A stretch of DNA of 6,109 nucleotides from DATLGB01 sp038318085 (GTDB lineage: Bacteria; Actinomycetota; Thermoleophilia; Solirubrobacterales; Solirubrobacteraceae), in the NCBI GenBank assembly GCA_038318085.1, contig JBBQBV010000192.1:1-6109 (forward strand), given 5' to 3'. The notes beneath the pieces were generated by a model that saw nothing but the letters and a program-made list of their open reading frames with translations, was not told where the DNA came from and did not search any database. Below, one piece after another: positions 1 through 5,340 of this stretch (its first letter is position 1; every line of letters begins with the position of its first letter). Position numbers and translations under genes: made by a program.

Positions 1-1
1 C

Positions 2-88
2 AAGGCCTTCGCCCGGGCGTTGGCCGCCGCTGTCGCCCTCGATCCCAGCTCAACCGGGGTGCCCAGCACGAAGGGGACGCTCACATGA
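2..88 (+). CDS. hisB: Imidazoleglycerol-phosphate dehydratase, C-terminal fragment (5' end outside window)
   Basis: Only the last 28 residues are present. The frame runs open from base 2 to a TGA at 86-88 and ends in GVPSTKGTLT. A G(I/V)PSTKG-type tail is characteristic of imidazoleglycerol-phosphate dehydratase (IGPD), where the C-terminal segment helps form the metal-bound active site at subunit contacts. The enzyme dehydrates imidazole glycerol phosphate to imidazole acetol phosphate in the cytoplasm, the step after HisF/HisH. The stop overlaps the hisH start in an ATGA arrangement (85-88), so hisH translation is probably coupled to it. The fragment is short, but the tail motif together with the position directly upstream of hisH makes the call fairly secure. 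Whether the gene is a single-function IGPD or a fusion cannot be seen. Confidence 0.85.
   Translation, partial: KAFARALAAAVALDPSSTGVPSTKGTLT
71..76 (+). promoter_or_regulatory. Probable ribosome binding site of hisH inside the hisB 3' end
   Basis: AAGGGG lies 8 bases before the hisH ATG at 85. It is purine-rich and suitably spaced, so re-initiation at the ATGA overlap has a plausible Shine-Dalgarno sequence. It also encodes the hisB tail (the Lys-Gly of STKG), so the sequence may be fixed by the protein and not by translation. Confidence 0.4.
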
Positions 89-717
89 GCACACCGCGGA
101 TCGCGGTCGTCGACTACGGCATGGGCAACCGTCGCTCGGTCGAGAAGGCGCTCGAGCATACGGGCGCGCGGCCGGTCGTCACCGGCGACCACGAGGAGAT
201 AGGAGCCGCTGACGGACTCGTCGTACCCGGGGTGGGGGCGTTTCCCAGGGCGATCGAAAACCTCCGCGCCCTCGGCCTCGATGAGGTGATCGCGGGTCGG
301 CTGGCCGACGGCGTGCCGGTGCTCGGTATCTGCCTGGGGCTCCAGCTGCTCTTCGATTCCTCCACCGAGTTGGGCGGCGCGGCGGGGCTCGGACTCCTGC
401 CCGGAGCGGTCACCGAGCTCGACGCCGCCGGGGCGAAGCTTCCGCACATCGGATGGAACCTCGTCCGCTGGCGGCGAGAGTCGGCGCTGACAGCCGGCCT
501 CCCCGAGGCGTGCGCCTTCTATCACGTGCACTCCTTCGTGCCCCGCCCGGCGCAGGGCAGCGACGTGCTCGGCACCGCCGAGTACGGCGAGCGCTTCGTC
601 ACCGCGGTGGACCGCGAGCCGCTGTTCGGCGTGCAGTTTCACCCCGAGAAGTCCTCCGTTCACGGCCTGCTGCTGCTTGCGAACTTCACGGAGATCTGCG
701 CCCGCGTGGCGGCGTGA
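85..717 (+). CDS. hisH: Imidazole glycerol phosphate synthase, glutamine amidotransferase subunit
   Basis: This 210-residue class I glutamine amidotransferase hydrolyses glutamine and channels ammonia to HisF. The HisH/HisF complex turns PRFAR into imidazole glycerol phosphate and AICAR. Visible motifs are the N-terminal VVDYGMGN (residues 8-15), PGVGAF (48-53) of the oxyanion region, the nucleophile elbow GICLGLQLLF with Cys83, and GVQFHPEKS with His186 and Glu188 completing the triad. Length is typical for HisH (about 200-215). The ATG at 85 gives the normal N-terminus and overlaps the hisB stop. The gene's own TGA (715-717) overlaps the GTG start of hisA. Its partner HisF is encoded 3.7 kb downstream in this window, so the two subunits are probably made from different transcripts. 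Confidence 0.97.
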   Translation: MSTPRIAVVDYGMGNRRSVEKALEHTGARPVVTGDHEEIGAADGLVVPGVGAFPRAIENLRALGLDEVIAGRLADGVPVLGICLGLQLLFDSSTELGGAAGLGLLPGAVTELDAAGAKLPHIGWNLVRWRRESALTAGLPEACAFYHVHSFVPRPAQGSDVLGTAEYGERFVTAVDREPLFGVQFHPEKSSVHGLLLLANFTEICARVAA

Positions 718-1433
718 TCCTCTACCCGGCCATCGACATCCTCGACGGCCGGGCGGTGCGGCTGCGCCAGGGCCGCTTCGACGAGGCCACGGTGTACGCC
801 GAGGATCCACTGCAGGCCGCACACGCGTGGGTGGCGGCCGGCGCGCAAGCCCTGCACGTGGTCGATCTCGACGGCGCTCGCGCCGGTCGGCCGGTCAACC
901 TCGAGCACGTGCGAGCCATCGCGGGGACAGTCGGGGTGCCGGTCCAGGTCGGCGGGGGCCTGCGGAGCGCGGCGGCGATCGCGGACGCGCTCGCCGCCGG
1001 GGCCGCGCGCGTCGTGCTGGGGACCGCCGCCTACCGAGATCCGGCCCTGCTAGAGGCCGCGCTGGTGCAACACGGCGACGCCGTCGCAGTCGCCGTCGAC
1101 GTGCGCGGGGGCCACGTGTCCACCGCCGGTTGGACCGAGTCGACCGACCAAGCGCCCGAGGCCGTCATCGCGCGCCTGGACGCGGCGGGCGTAGGCCACA
1201 TCGTCTACACCGACGTCGATCGCGACGGGATGCTCGAAGGGCCCGACGTGGCACGCGTCACGCAGCTCGCCGAGACCGTCGCGGCGCGGCTCATCTACTC
1301 TGGCGGCATCGGCGCGGCCGCGGACCTCGAGGCGCTGGCGAGCATCGACCTCGACGGCGTCATCGTCGGCAAGGCGCTCTACGAGCGCCGGTTCACCGTC
1401 GTCGCGGGCCAGGAGGCGCTGGCGGCGGCGTAG
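714..1433 (+). CDS. hisA: Phosphoribosylformimino-5-aminoimidazole carboxamide ribotide isomerase
   Basis: This 239-residue (beta/alpha)8-barrel isomerase performs the Amadori rearrangement of ProFAR to PRFAR, giving the substrate of HisF/HisH. The start is GTG at 714, overlapping the hisH stop (GTGA). It yields the family N-terminus MILYPAIDILDGRAVRL, with general acid/base candidates Asp8 and Asp129 (in VAVDVRGG). Phosphate-binding loops are GGGLRS (about 80-85) and YSGGIG (195-200), and the half-barrel repeat YTDVDRDG is at 165-172. The same frame is open back to 453, but that extension only shadows hisH. Many actinobacteria use the dual HisA/TrpF enzyme PriA. Plain HisA is the safer name here, but sequence alone does not exclude TrpF activity. 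No clear Shine-Dalgarno is seen, which fits coupled translation. Confidence 0.95.
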   Translation: MILYPAIDILDGRAVRLRQGRFDEATVYAEDPLQAAHAWVAAGAQALHVVDLDGARAGRPVNLEHVRAIAGTVGVPVQVGGGLRSAAAIADALAAGAARVVLGTAAYRDPALLEAALVQHGDAVAVAVDVRGGHVSTAGWTESTDQAPEAVIARLDAAGVGHIVYTDVDRDGMLEGPDVARVTQLAETVAARLIYSGGIGAAADLEALASIDLDGVIVGKALYERRFTVVAGQEALAAA

Positions 1434-1435
1434 GT

Positions 1436-1849
1436 ATGGACGACGCCGTCGCCCGCTATCGAGCCGCATCCGAGGCCAACGACATCGACGGAGTGATGGC
1501 CACGCTTGCCGCAGACGTCGAGTTGGTCTCGCCCATCTCCGGCCGCTTGATCTTTCGCGGCCAGGATGACCTCCGCATTCTGCTCACCGCGGTCTTCGCC
1601 AGCATGACGCGGTTGCGCTGGCGCGAAGAGATCGGCGACGGCACCGTACGCGTGGTCATCGGCGACGCCGCCGTGGGGCCGCTCGAGCTCGGAGATGCGA
1701 TGGTCTGCGAACTCGCCGAGGACGGTCGGATACGGCGCATCAGACCGCATCTGCGCCCCTGGCTCGCGGTCACGCTCTTCGCCCTGAAGATCGGGCCGAG
1801 GATCGCGCGTCATCCTGCCCTCGTGCGGCGCGCGCTCAGACGTGATTGA
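1436..1849 (+). CDS. NTF2/SnoaL-like small protein linked to hisA
   Basis: The product has 137 residues. Its N-terminal half has the usual SnoaL/NTF2-like opening: a helix with RYRAASEANDIDGVMATLAADVEL (residues 8-30), then SPISGRLIFRGQDDLRILL (32-50) and alternating strands (about 70-105). Family members are cone-shaped alpha+beta folds that may be small-molecule enzymes, polyketide cyclases or binding proteins, so function cannot be assigned. The C-terminus is unusual: after RIRPHLRPW comes a hydrophobic stretch (109-120), then a basic tail (RIARHPALVRRALRRD) that could touch the membrane. The ATG at 1436 begins 2 bases after the hisA stop, indicating the same operon and probably coupled translation. 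No strong Shine-Dalgarno is visible. The longer in-frame ORF reaching back to 677 is an artefact of hisA in another frame. Confidence 0.8.
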   Translation: MDDAVARYRAASEANDIDGVMATLAADVELVSPISGRLIFRGQDDLRILLTAVFASMTRLRWREEIGDGTVRVVIGDAAVGPLELGDAMVCELAEDGRIRRIRPHLRPWLAVTLFALKIGPRIARHPALVRRALRRD

Positions 1850-1891
1850 CACAACCACCGCCAGCACCCCGTAGGACCGGGGCGGCACCGG

Positions 1892-1904
1892 TAGGTTGTG
1901 AGAC
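1892..1904 (+). promoter_or_regulatory. Leaderless-type -10 element before the aldo/keto reductase
   Basis: TAGGTT (1892-1897) fits the TANNNT -10 consensus and ends 7 bases before the ATG at 1905, so transcription could start at or next to the start codon. No Shine-Dalgarno lies at the proper distance, as expected for a leaderless mRNA, a common form in actinobacteria. No convincing -35 box is seen. The rest of the 55-base gap (1850-1904) holds only a small CCCCG/CGGGG hairpin (1867-1882) with no T run. Confidence 0.4.
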
Positions 1905-2927
1905 ATGGATCAGCGAACGCTCGGACGGACCGGCGTCCATGTGAGTCCGCTGTGCCTGGGCGCGATGATGTTCGGCGCCTGGGGGGAGCCCGACCACGAC
2001 GCGGGGATCCGCATCATCCACAGCGCGCTGGATGCCGGGATCAACTTCATCGACACCGCCGACGTGTATTCGCGCGGGGAGTCCGAGGAGATCATCGGCA
2101 AGGCGCTGCGCGGCGGGCGGCGTGACCGCGTCGTGCTCGCAACGAAGTTCCACGGCACGATGGGCGACGATCCCAACCAGGCAGGCAACTCGCGGCGCTG
2201 GGTCATGCGGGAGGTCGAGGCCTCGCTCAAGCGCCTGCAGACCGACTGGATCGACCTCTACCAGGTGCATCGCTGGGACCCATGGACCGATCACGAGGAG
2301 ACGCTGGGCGCCCTCTCTGACCTGGTGGCCCAAGGCAAGGTGCGCTACATTGGCTCCTCGGCCTATCCGGCGGCGCAGATCGTCAAGGCCCAGTGGGCCG
2401 CCCGTGAAGGGGGCCACCAGCGCTTCGTCTGCGAGCAGCCGCCGTATTCGATTCTTGCTCGCGGGATCGAGGCTGACGTGCTGCCGACCTGCTGGGAGTT
2501 CGGTATGGGCGCGATCGTCTGGAGCCCGTTGGGGGGCGGCTGGCTGTCGGGGCGCTGGCGCAAGGGGTCTGAGGACCTGACCTCGCGGCGCGCGGCGATG
2601 ATCCCCCAGCGCTATGACCTCTCGATCCCAGCCAATCAGGCCAAGCTCGAGGCCGCCGACGCGCTCGCGCAGCTGGCAGAGGAGTCGGGCATCTCACTGA
2701 TTCACATCGCGCTTGCGTTCGTCATCCGCCACCCGGCGGTGACGGCGGCGATCATCGGCCCGCGGACGATCGAGCAACTCGAGTCCCAGCTCGGCGCGGC
2801 GGACGTGCAGCTCGACACCGCGCTCCTGGACCGCATCGACGAGATCGTCGCACCCGGGAGGAACGTCAACCCGACCGACGCCGGGTGGACCAACCCCGCG
2901 CTGGCCGCAGCAGCCCGCCGCAGGTAG
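1905..2927 (+). CDS. Aldo/keto reductase family oxidoreductase
   Basis: This 340-residue cytoplasmic (alpha/beta)8-barrel NADPH-dependent oxidoreductase probably interconverts aldehydes or ketones and alcohols; the substrate is unknown. The full catalytic tetrad is present: Asp50 (in FIDTADVY), Tyr55, Lys81 (VVLATK) and His122 (YQVHRWD). The start MDQRTLGRTGVHVSPLCLGAMMFG is the usual beta-hairpin plus first strand. GKVRYIGSSAY (144-154) and IVWSPLGGGWLSG (204-216) are typical of the YajO/PdxI/Tas-like, potassium-channel-beta-like branch. IIGPRTIEQLESQL (283-296) forms the cofactor-binding C-terminal segment. Length matches the family. The gene lies 55 bases after the NTF2-like gene and has its own promoter-like signal, so it may be independent of the his operon. 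No histidine-pathway role is evident. Confidence 0.93.
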   Translation: MDQRTLGRTGVHVSPLCLGAMMFGAWGEPDHDAGIRIIHSALDAGINFIDTADVYSRGESEEIIGKALRGGRRDRVVLATKFHGTMGDDPNQAGNSRRWVMREVEASLKRLQTDWIDLYQVHRWDPWTDHEETLGALSDLVAQGKVRYIGSSAYPAAQIVKAQWAAREGGHQRFVCEQPPYSILARGIEADVLPTCWEFGMGAIVWSPLGGGWLSGRWRKGSEDLTSRRAAMIPQRYDLSIPANQAKLEAADALAQLAEESGISLIHIALAFVIRHPAVTAAIIGPRTIEQLESQLGAADVQLDTALLDRIDEIVAPGRNVNPTDAGWTNPALAAAARRR

Positions 2928-2954
2928 ACCACTCCCGATGAGCGTGACAGGGCT

Positions 2955-3062
2955 TCAGACAGGCGATCGCTCGGACGGCCACACGATGAACGCGAGGCTT
3001 AGGACGCCGAGCAGGCAGCCTGCCACGGCAGGCGCCGTGTACGTCGTGTGCCCAAGGATCAT
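2955..3062 (-). CDS. Candidate 35-residue single-span membrane peptide (weak)
   Basis: In the 260-base gap between the reductase and the methyltransferase, the minus strand has an ATG (3062-3060) to TGA (2957-2955) frame of 35 residues. It begins MILGHTTYTAPAVAGC and continues with a hydrophobic stretch of about 17 residues (about 10-28) that includes GCLLG, a GxxxG helix-packing motif. It ends in WPSERSPV. CATAGT ends 7 bases before the ATG and could be a poor leaderless -10. There is no Shine-Dalgarno. The frame is open further upstream without a better start, so this could equally be the tail of a decayed membrane-protein gene or chance. A hairpin (GCCTGCC-AC-GGCAGGC, 3018-3033) lies inside it. 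The rest of the gap shows nothing recognisable apart from the methyltransferase ribosome binding site. Confidence 0.2.
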   Translation of the reverse strand: MILGHTTYTAPAVAGCLLGVLSLAFIVWPSERSPV

Positions 3063-3176
3063 TGCGGGGACTATGCACGTTCGAGATGGAATGCCTACGT
3101 AGCCTGGAGACCCACGATGCAGCTCTCAAGAAGCACTCTCTCGCCGCGCCGGGTAGCGTCGGCACCGGCCCGAACT

Positions 3177-3181
3177 GGAGG
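3177..3181 (+). promoter_or_regulatory. Strong ribosome binding site deciding the methyltransferase start
   Basis: GGAGG ends 6 bases before the ATG at 3188 and is followed by a second GGAGG (3183-3187) abutting that ATG. This is the clearest Shine-Dalgarno in the window. It fixes the start at 3188 rather than at the TTG at 3062 or the GTG at 3191. It contrasts with the leaderless-type starts at the reductase and hisF, so this gene's mRNA should have a 5' leader. Confidence 0.75.
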
Positions 3182-3187
3182 TGGAGG

Positions 3188-4033
3188 ATGGTGGACCTCG
3201 CTGCCTACCGCGAGCAGAGTCTGGAGACCTGGGACGAGATGGCCGGAGGCTGGAAGGCCCGGCGCGATTGGATGTCGCAAGTCACCGGCCAGGTGAACGA
3301 CCGGCTGATCGAGAAGGCCGACCCGCAGCCCGGCCAGGCTTTCTTGGACGTCGCCGCGGGGATGGGCGACCTGGGGTTCGCGGTGGCGAAGCGCGTGGGC
3401 GAGCAAGGCCGCGTGATCTCGACCGACTTCGCCCTCGAGATGGTCGAGATCGCCCGCAGCAACGGCGAGGAGCTCGGCTTGACCAACGTCGAGCACCGTC
3501 AGATGGACGCCGAGAAGATGGACCTCGACGACGACAGCGTGGACGGGGTGGTGTGTCGCTACGGCTACATGCTCATGGCCGACCCGGCCGCGGCTCTCAA
3601 GGAGACGCGGCGGCTGCTGCGCGACGGCGGGCCGCTCGCCTTCGCGGTCTGGTGCACCCCCGACCGCAATCCCTGGGCGGCGGTTCCCGGGATGACGCTG
3701 GTCCAGCGTGGTCATATACCGCCTCCCGAGCCGGGAGCGCCGGGCATTTTCGCCATGGGTGACCCGGCCCGGATCCACGAGCTGGTCACGGGAGCCGGCT
3801 TCAACGACCCCGATCTGGCGGAGGTCGAGTTCGACTTCCACTACGCCAACGCCGACGACACCTGGGACGCCCTGGTGAGCCTTGCCGGTCCGCTGGCGCG
3901 AGTGGTCAAGGCGCTGCCCGACGACGAACGGGAGGCGACGCGCGCGGCGATGATCGAGAACCTCGCGCCCTACCGCAAGGAGGATGGGTCCTACAGCGAG
4001 CCCGCGGCCACGTGGGTCGTGCTCGCACGCTGA
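3188..4033 (+). CDS. Class I SAM-dependent methyltransferase (UbiE-like)
   Basis: The product has 281 residues with a Rossmann-type methyltransferase core. Motif I is FLDVAAGMGDLG (residues 52-63), a variant of the glycine-rich SAM loop. The acidic end of strand 2 is VISTDFALEMVEIAR (76-90), with Asp80 as the likely ribose-binding residue. MDAEKMDLDDDSVDGVVCRYG (106-126) covers the adenine-contact motif II and strand 4. ETRRLLRDGGPLAFAVW (139-155) is the post-motif III region, as in UbiE/COQ5 and Methyltransf_11 proteins. The N-terminus LETWDEMAGGWKARRDWM resembles members acting on lipophilic or small-molecule substrates, but the actual acceptor is unknown. The C-terminal 100 residues (PPPEPGAPGIFAMGDP onward) form a substrate cap. 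Translation starts at 3188 because of the strong ribosome binding site. The 3' end is overlapped by the antisense tail of the broken gene. Confidence 0.88.
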   Translation: MVDLAAYREQSLETWDEMAGGWKARRDWMSQVTGQVNDRLIEKADPQPGQAFLDVAAGMGDLGFAVAKRVGEQGRVISTDFALEMVEIARSNGEELGLTNVEHRQMDAEKMDLDDDSVDGVVCRYGYMLMADPAAALKETRRLLRDGGPLAFAVWCTPDRNPWAAVPGMTLVQRGHIPPPEPGAPGIFAMGDPARIHELVTGAGFNDPDLAEVEFDFHYANADDTWDALVSLAGPLARVVKALPDDEREATRAAMIENLAPYRKEDGSYSEPAATWVVLAR

Positions 4034-4373
4034 ATCCCTCGTCCGCGAGCCGACCCGGCGGGCCGTCTACCGACCCAACGTGCGCACGAACCCGCGGGCA
4101 CGCTGTGAGAGGCGCCGATCAGCTGGCGGACCTCGGTGAGCCCCGCGCGCAGGTCCGGGTCGCCGAACTGCGCGTGGGTGCGCTTGGCGCGGCCGTAGGC
4201 GCGCTGAACGGGCCGGAAGAGCTGCTCCTCGAGTCGATCGGCCTGCTGGTCGTCGAGTTGCTCATACGCGGAGCCCAACCACGCAACCACGCAAGCGCCT
4301 GAGCGAGGTCGTCCGTTGCCTCGGCGAGCGCGTCGAGAAGCTGCCGGCGCGCTTCCACGTTCGTGTGGACCAT
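3991..4373 (-). pseudogene. Broken small helical-protein gene, frameshifted by an 8-bp tandem duplication
   Basis: Two minus-strand frames make one sensible protein when joined. The first starts at ATG 4373 (MVHTNVEARRQLLDALAEA, then TDDLAQALAWL). The second gives GSAYEQLDDQQADRLEEQL, then FRPVQRAYGRAKRTHAQFG and a later DLRAGLTEVRQLIGA. They meet where AACCACGC occurs twice in tandem on the + strand (4277-4292). Taking out one copy gives ...ALAWLGSAYEQLDD... and an open frame of 124 residues to the stop at 3991. The restored protein is highly helical, charged and soluble, with no catalytic motif. I do not recognise the family with certainty. The tail past LIGA looks non-native and overlaps the methyltransferase end, so the true end is uncertain. 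As written, the gene makes only a truncated product. A sequencing or assembly error is the alternative. Confidence 0.6.
4277..4292. repeat. 8-bp tandem duplication (AACCACGC x2)
   Basis: AACCACGC is present twice head to tail (4277-4284 and 4285-4292), and two further bases (AA) continue the pattern. It adds 8 bases to the minus-strand helical-protein gene and shifts its frame by 2. Short tandem duplications of this kind are typical of replication slippage. The two protein halves join exactly when one copy is removed. Confidence 0.85.
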
Positions 4374-4386
4374 CCGGCGAAGGGTA
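4374..4386 (-). promoter_or_regulatory. Leaderless-type -10 element of the broken helical-protein gene
   Basis: On the minus strand TACCCT (4386-4381) matches TANNNT and ends 7 bases before the ATG at 4373. There is no Shine-Dalgarno. Together with the hisF signal it makes a compact divergent promoter region: the two start codons are only 44 bases apart. Survival of the signal upstream of a broken gene would fit a recent mutation. No -35 box is clear. Confidence 0.35.
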
Positions 4387-4405
4387 GCTCGCGCCCCCAA
4401 GCCTC

Positions 4406-4417
4406 TAGCCTCTGAGC
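4406..4417 (+). promoter_or_regulatory. Leaderless-type -10 element before hisF
   Basis: TAGCCT (4406-4411) matches TANNNT and ends 6 bases before the GTG at 4418. No Shine-Dalgarno precedes the GTG, so the transcript may begin at the start codon. This would give hisF its own promoter, consistent with its separation from hisH and hisA. The hexamer sits in a small 7-base tandem repeat (GCCTCTA-GCCTCTG, 4401-4414). No -35 box is evident. Confidence 0.4.
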
Positions 4418-5176
4418 GTGCACTTTCGCCGCGTCATCCCCTGCCTCGACGTCGACGCAGGCCGCGTGGTGAAGGGGACCGAGTTCGTCAACCTCCGCGA
4501 CGCCGGTGATCCGGTGGAGCTGGCCTCCTTCTACGACGCCGAGGGCGCCGACGAGGTCGTCTTCCTCGACATCACCGCCACGTCAGACAAGCGGGGCACC
4601 GTCGCCGAGCTCGCGCGGCGCACGGCAAACGACGTCTTCGTCCCGTTCACGATCGGCGGCGGGATCCGAACCGTCGCTGACGCTCAGGCGGTGCTGGACG
4701 CCGGCGCCGACAAGGTCGCTGTCAACTCCGCCGCTGTGCAGCGGCCGGAGCTGATCGATGAGCTGGCCGAGGTGCTCGGCGCCCAGTGCGTGGTGCTGGC
4801 CATCGACGCGAGGCGACGGCCCGGTGATGAGGCGTGGGAGGTCCACGTGGCCGGCGGCCGGACCGCCACCGGCAGGGATGCCGTCGCGTGGGCGCGGGAG
4901 GGGAGCGAGCGCGGGGCGGGGGAGGTGCTGCTCACGAGCATGGACCGCGACGGGACCGAGCAGGGTTATGACCTCCTGCTCACCGGCGCGGTGGCCGAGG
5001 CCGTCGCCGTGCCGGTGATCGCCTCGGGTGGGGCGGGGGAGCTCTCCCACCTCGCCGACGCCCTGCGCGCCGGGGCCGACGCCGTCCTGTGCGCGTCGAT
5101 CTTCCACTACGGGCGTTTCACCGTCCGCCAGGCCAAGGAGGCGATCGCCGCGGCCGGAATCTCCGTGCGGCCCTAG
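4418..5176 (+). CDS. hisF: Imidazole glycerol phosphate synthase, cyclase subunit
   Basis: This 252-residue (beta/alpha)8-barrel cyclase/lyase uses ammonia from HisH to convert PRFAR into imidazole glycerol phosphate and AICAR, feeding both histidine and purine synthesis. Family signatures are the start HFRRVIPCLDVDAGRVVKG with catalytic Asp11, LDITATSDKRGT (50-61), TIGGGIRTV (78-86), VVLAIDARR with catalytic Asp130, LLTSMDRDGT (171-180), VIASGGAG (200-207, phosphate site) and the C-terminal ASIFHYGRFTVRQAKEAI. The GTG at 4418 gives the standard N-terminus and length. The TAG stop (5174-5176) is formed by the first bases of the inverted-repeat element. The C-terminus GISVRP is normal for HisF, so the insertion did not truncate the protein. 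The gene is separated from hisA by about 3 kb of apparently unrelated genes. Confidence 0.97.
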   Translation: MHFRRVIPCLDVDAGRVVKGTEFVNLRDAGDPVELASFYDAEGADEVVFLDITATSDKRGTVAELARRTANDVFVPFTIGGGIRTVADAQAVLDAGADKVAVNSAAVQRPELIDELAEVLGAQCVVLAIDARRRPGDEAWEVHVAGGRTATGRDAVAWAREGSERGAGEVLLTSMDRDGTEQGYDLLLTGAVAEAVAVPVIASGGAGELSHLADALRAGADAVLCASIFHYGRFTVRQAKEAIAAAGISVRP

Positions 5177-5208
5177 TGGTTCGTCCCGCAAATCCGCACA
5201 CCCTTGGG
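5174..5208 (+). repeat. Left terminal inverted repeat (35 positions)
   Basis: This left arm begins TAGTGGTTCGTCCCG and ends CCCTTGGG. It matches the reverse complement of the right arm at 30 of 35 positions. The five differences (5189, 5192, 5197, 5198, 5200) are all transitions. Its first three bases are the hisF stop codon. Confidence 0.9.
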
Positions 5209-5249
5209 ACGGCCCCGGATGACCGCCATGCTGCGTCCTCGAATCTCGA

Positions 5250-5264
5250 AATACCTCCGGTATT
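5250..5264. repeat. Central hairpin of the element (AATACC-TCC-GGTATT)
   Basis: This is a perfect 6-bp inverted repeat with a 3-base loop at the exact centre of the element. It is flanked by outward TCGA words (5246-5249 and 5267-5270) that extend the symmetry imperfectly. It would form the apical loop of the long hairpin. Its low GC stands out against the surroundings. Confidence 0.8.
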
Positions 5265-5305
5265 CCTTCGATCCTGCGTCCTTGCCTGCCGGCCCCCGGG
5301 TCTCG

Positions 5306-5340
5306 CCCAAGGGCGCACGGACTTACGGGACGAACCACTA
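5306..5340 (-). repeat. Right terminal inverted repeat (35 positions)
   Basis: The right arm, read on the minus strand from 5340, begins TAGTGGTTCGTCCCG and ends CCCTTGGG, mirroring the left arm. On the minus strand its first three bases (5340-5338) are the stop codon of the converging propeller gene. Confidence 0.9.

Larger units (their letters stand above)
5174..5340. mobile_element. 167-bp MITE-like inverted-repeat element at a TA dinucleotide
   Basis: The segment is a near-palindrome centred exactly on 5257: two 82-base halves flank TCC, with no gap needed to align them. The outer ends are perfect (TAGTGGTTCGTCCCG against CGGGACGAACCACTA), and 30 of the first 35 positions match. A second perfect core, AATACC-TCC-GGTATT, lies at 5250-5264. 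It encodes no transposase. Size, terminal inverted repeats and TA at both ends resemble a non-autonomous element; TA target duplication is known for IS630/Tc1-mariner transposases, but no family can be assigned here. Removing the 163-bp body and one TA gives CCCTAACCG, in which hisF would end with TAA and the converging gene with TAG. The alternative is a resident structured repeat acting as a two-way terminator. Copy number in the genome would decide. Confidence 0.55.

Noticed and set aside
453..713. Long 5' extension of the hisA frame
   Set aside because: It overlaps hisH completely, is arginine-rich shadow sequence, and the GTG at 714 gives the exact HisA N-terminus with a GTGA overlap.
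677..1435. Long 5' extension of the NTF2-like frame across hisA
   Set aside because: It is an Arg/Gly-rich out-of-frame shadow of hisA. The family-like sequence begins only at Met 1436.
1846..1851. Perfect TTGACA as a -35 box for the reductase
   Set aside because: No acceptable -10 lies 16-18 bases downstream; the nearest TAGGAC is 20 bases away. It overlaps the stop codon of the NTF2-like gene and is probably chance.
1867..1882. CCCCG/CGGGG hairpin as a his-operon terminator
   Set aside because: It has only a 5-bp stem and no T tract; it is too weak to call.
3018..3033. Hairpin GCCTGCC-AC-GGCAGGC as a terminator for the reductase gene
   Set aside because: It has a 2-base loop, no following T run, and lies about 90 bases past the stop. 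Short GC hairpins are common in such DNA.
3062..3187. Upstream TTG start for the methyltransferase
   Set aside because: The added 42 residues do not resemble the family N-terminus, and a strong ribosome binding site marks the ATG at 3188.
3095..3841. Minus-strand frame antisense to the methyltransferase, 248 codons
   Set aside because: It is a shadow of a clear gene, and its composition is typical of an antisense frame in GC-rich DNA.
4583..5338. Minus-strand frame antisense to hisF, 251 codons
   Set aside because: It mirrors hisF codons, has a Pro/Gly/Arg-rich composition and no recognisable motif; it starts inside the inverted-repeat element.
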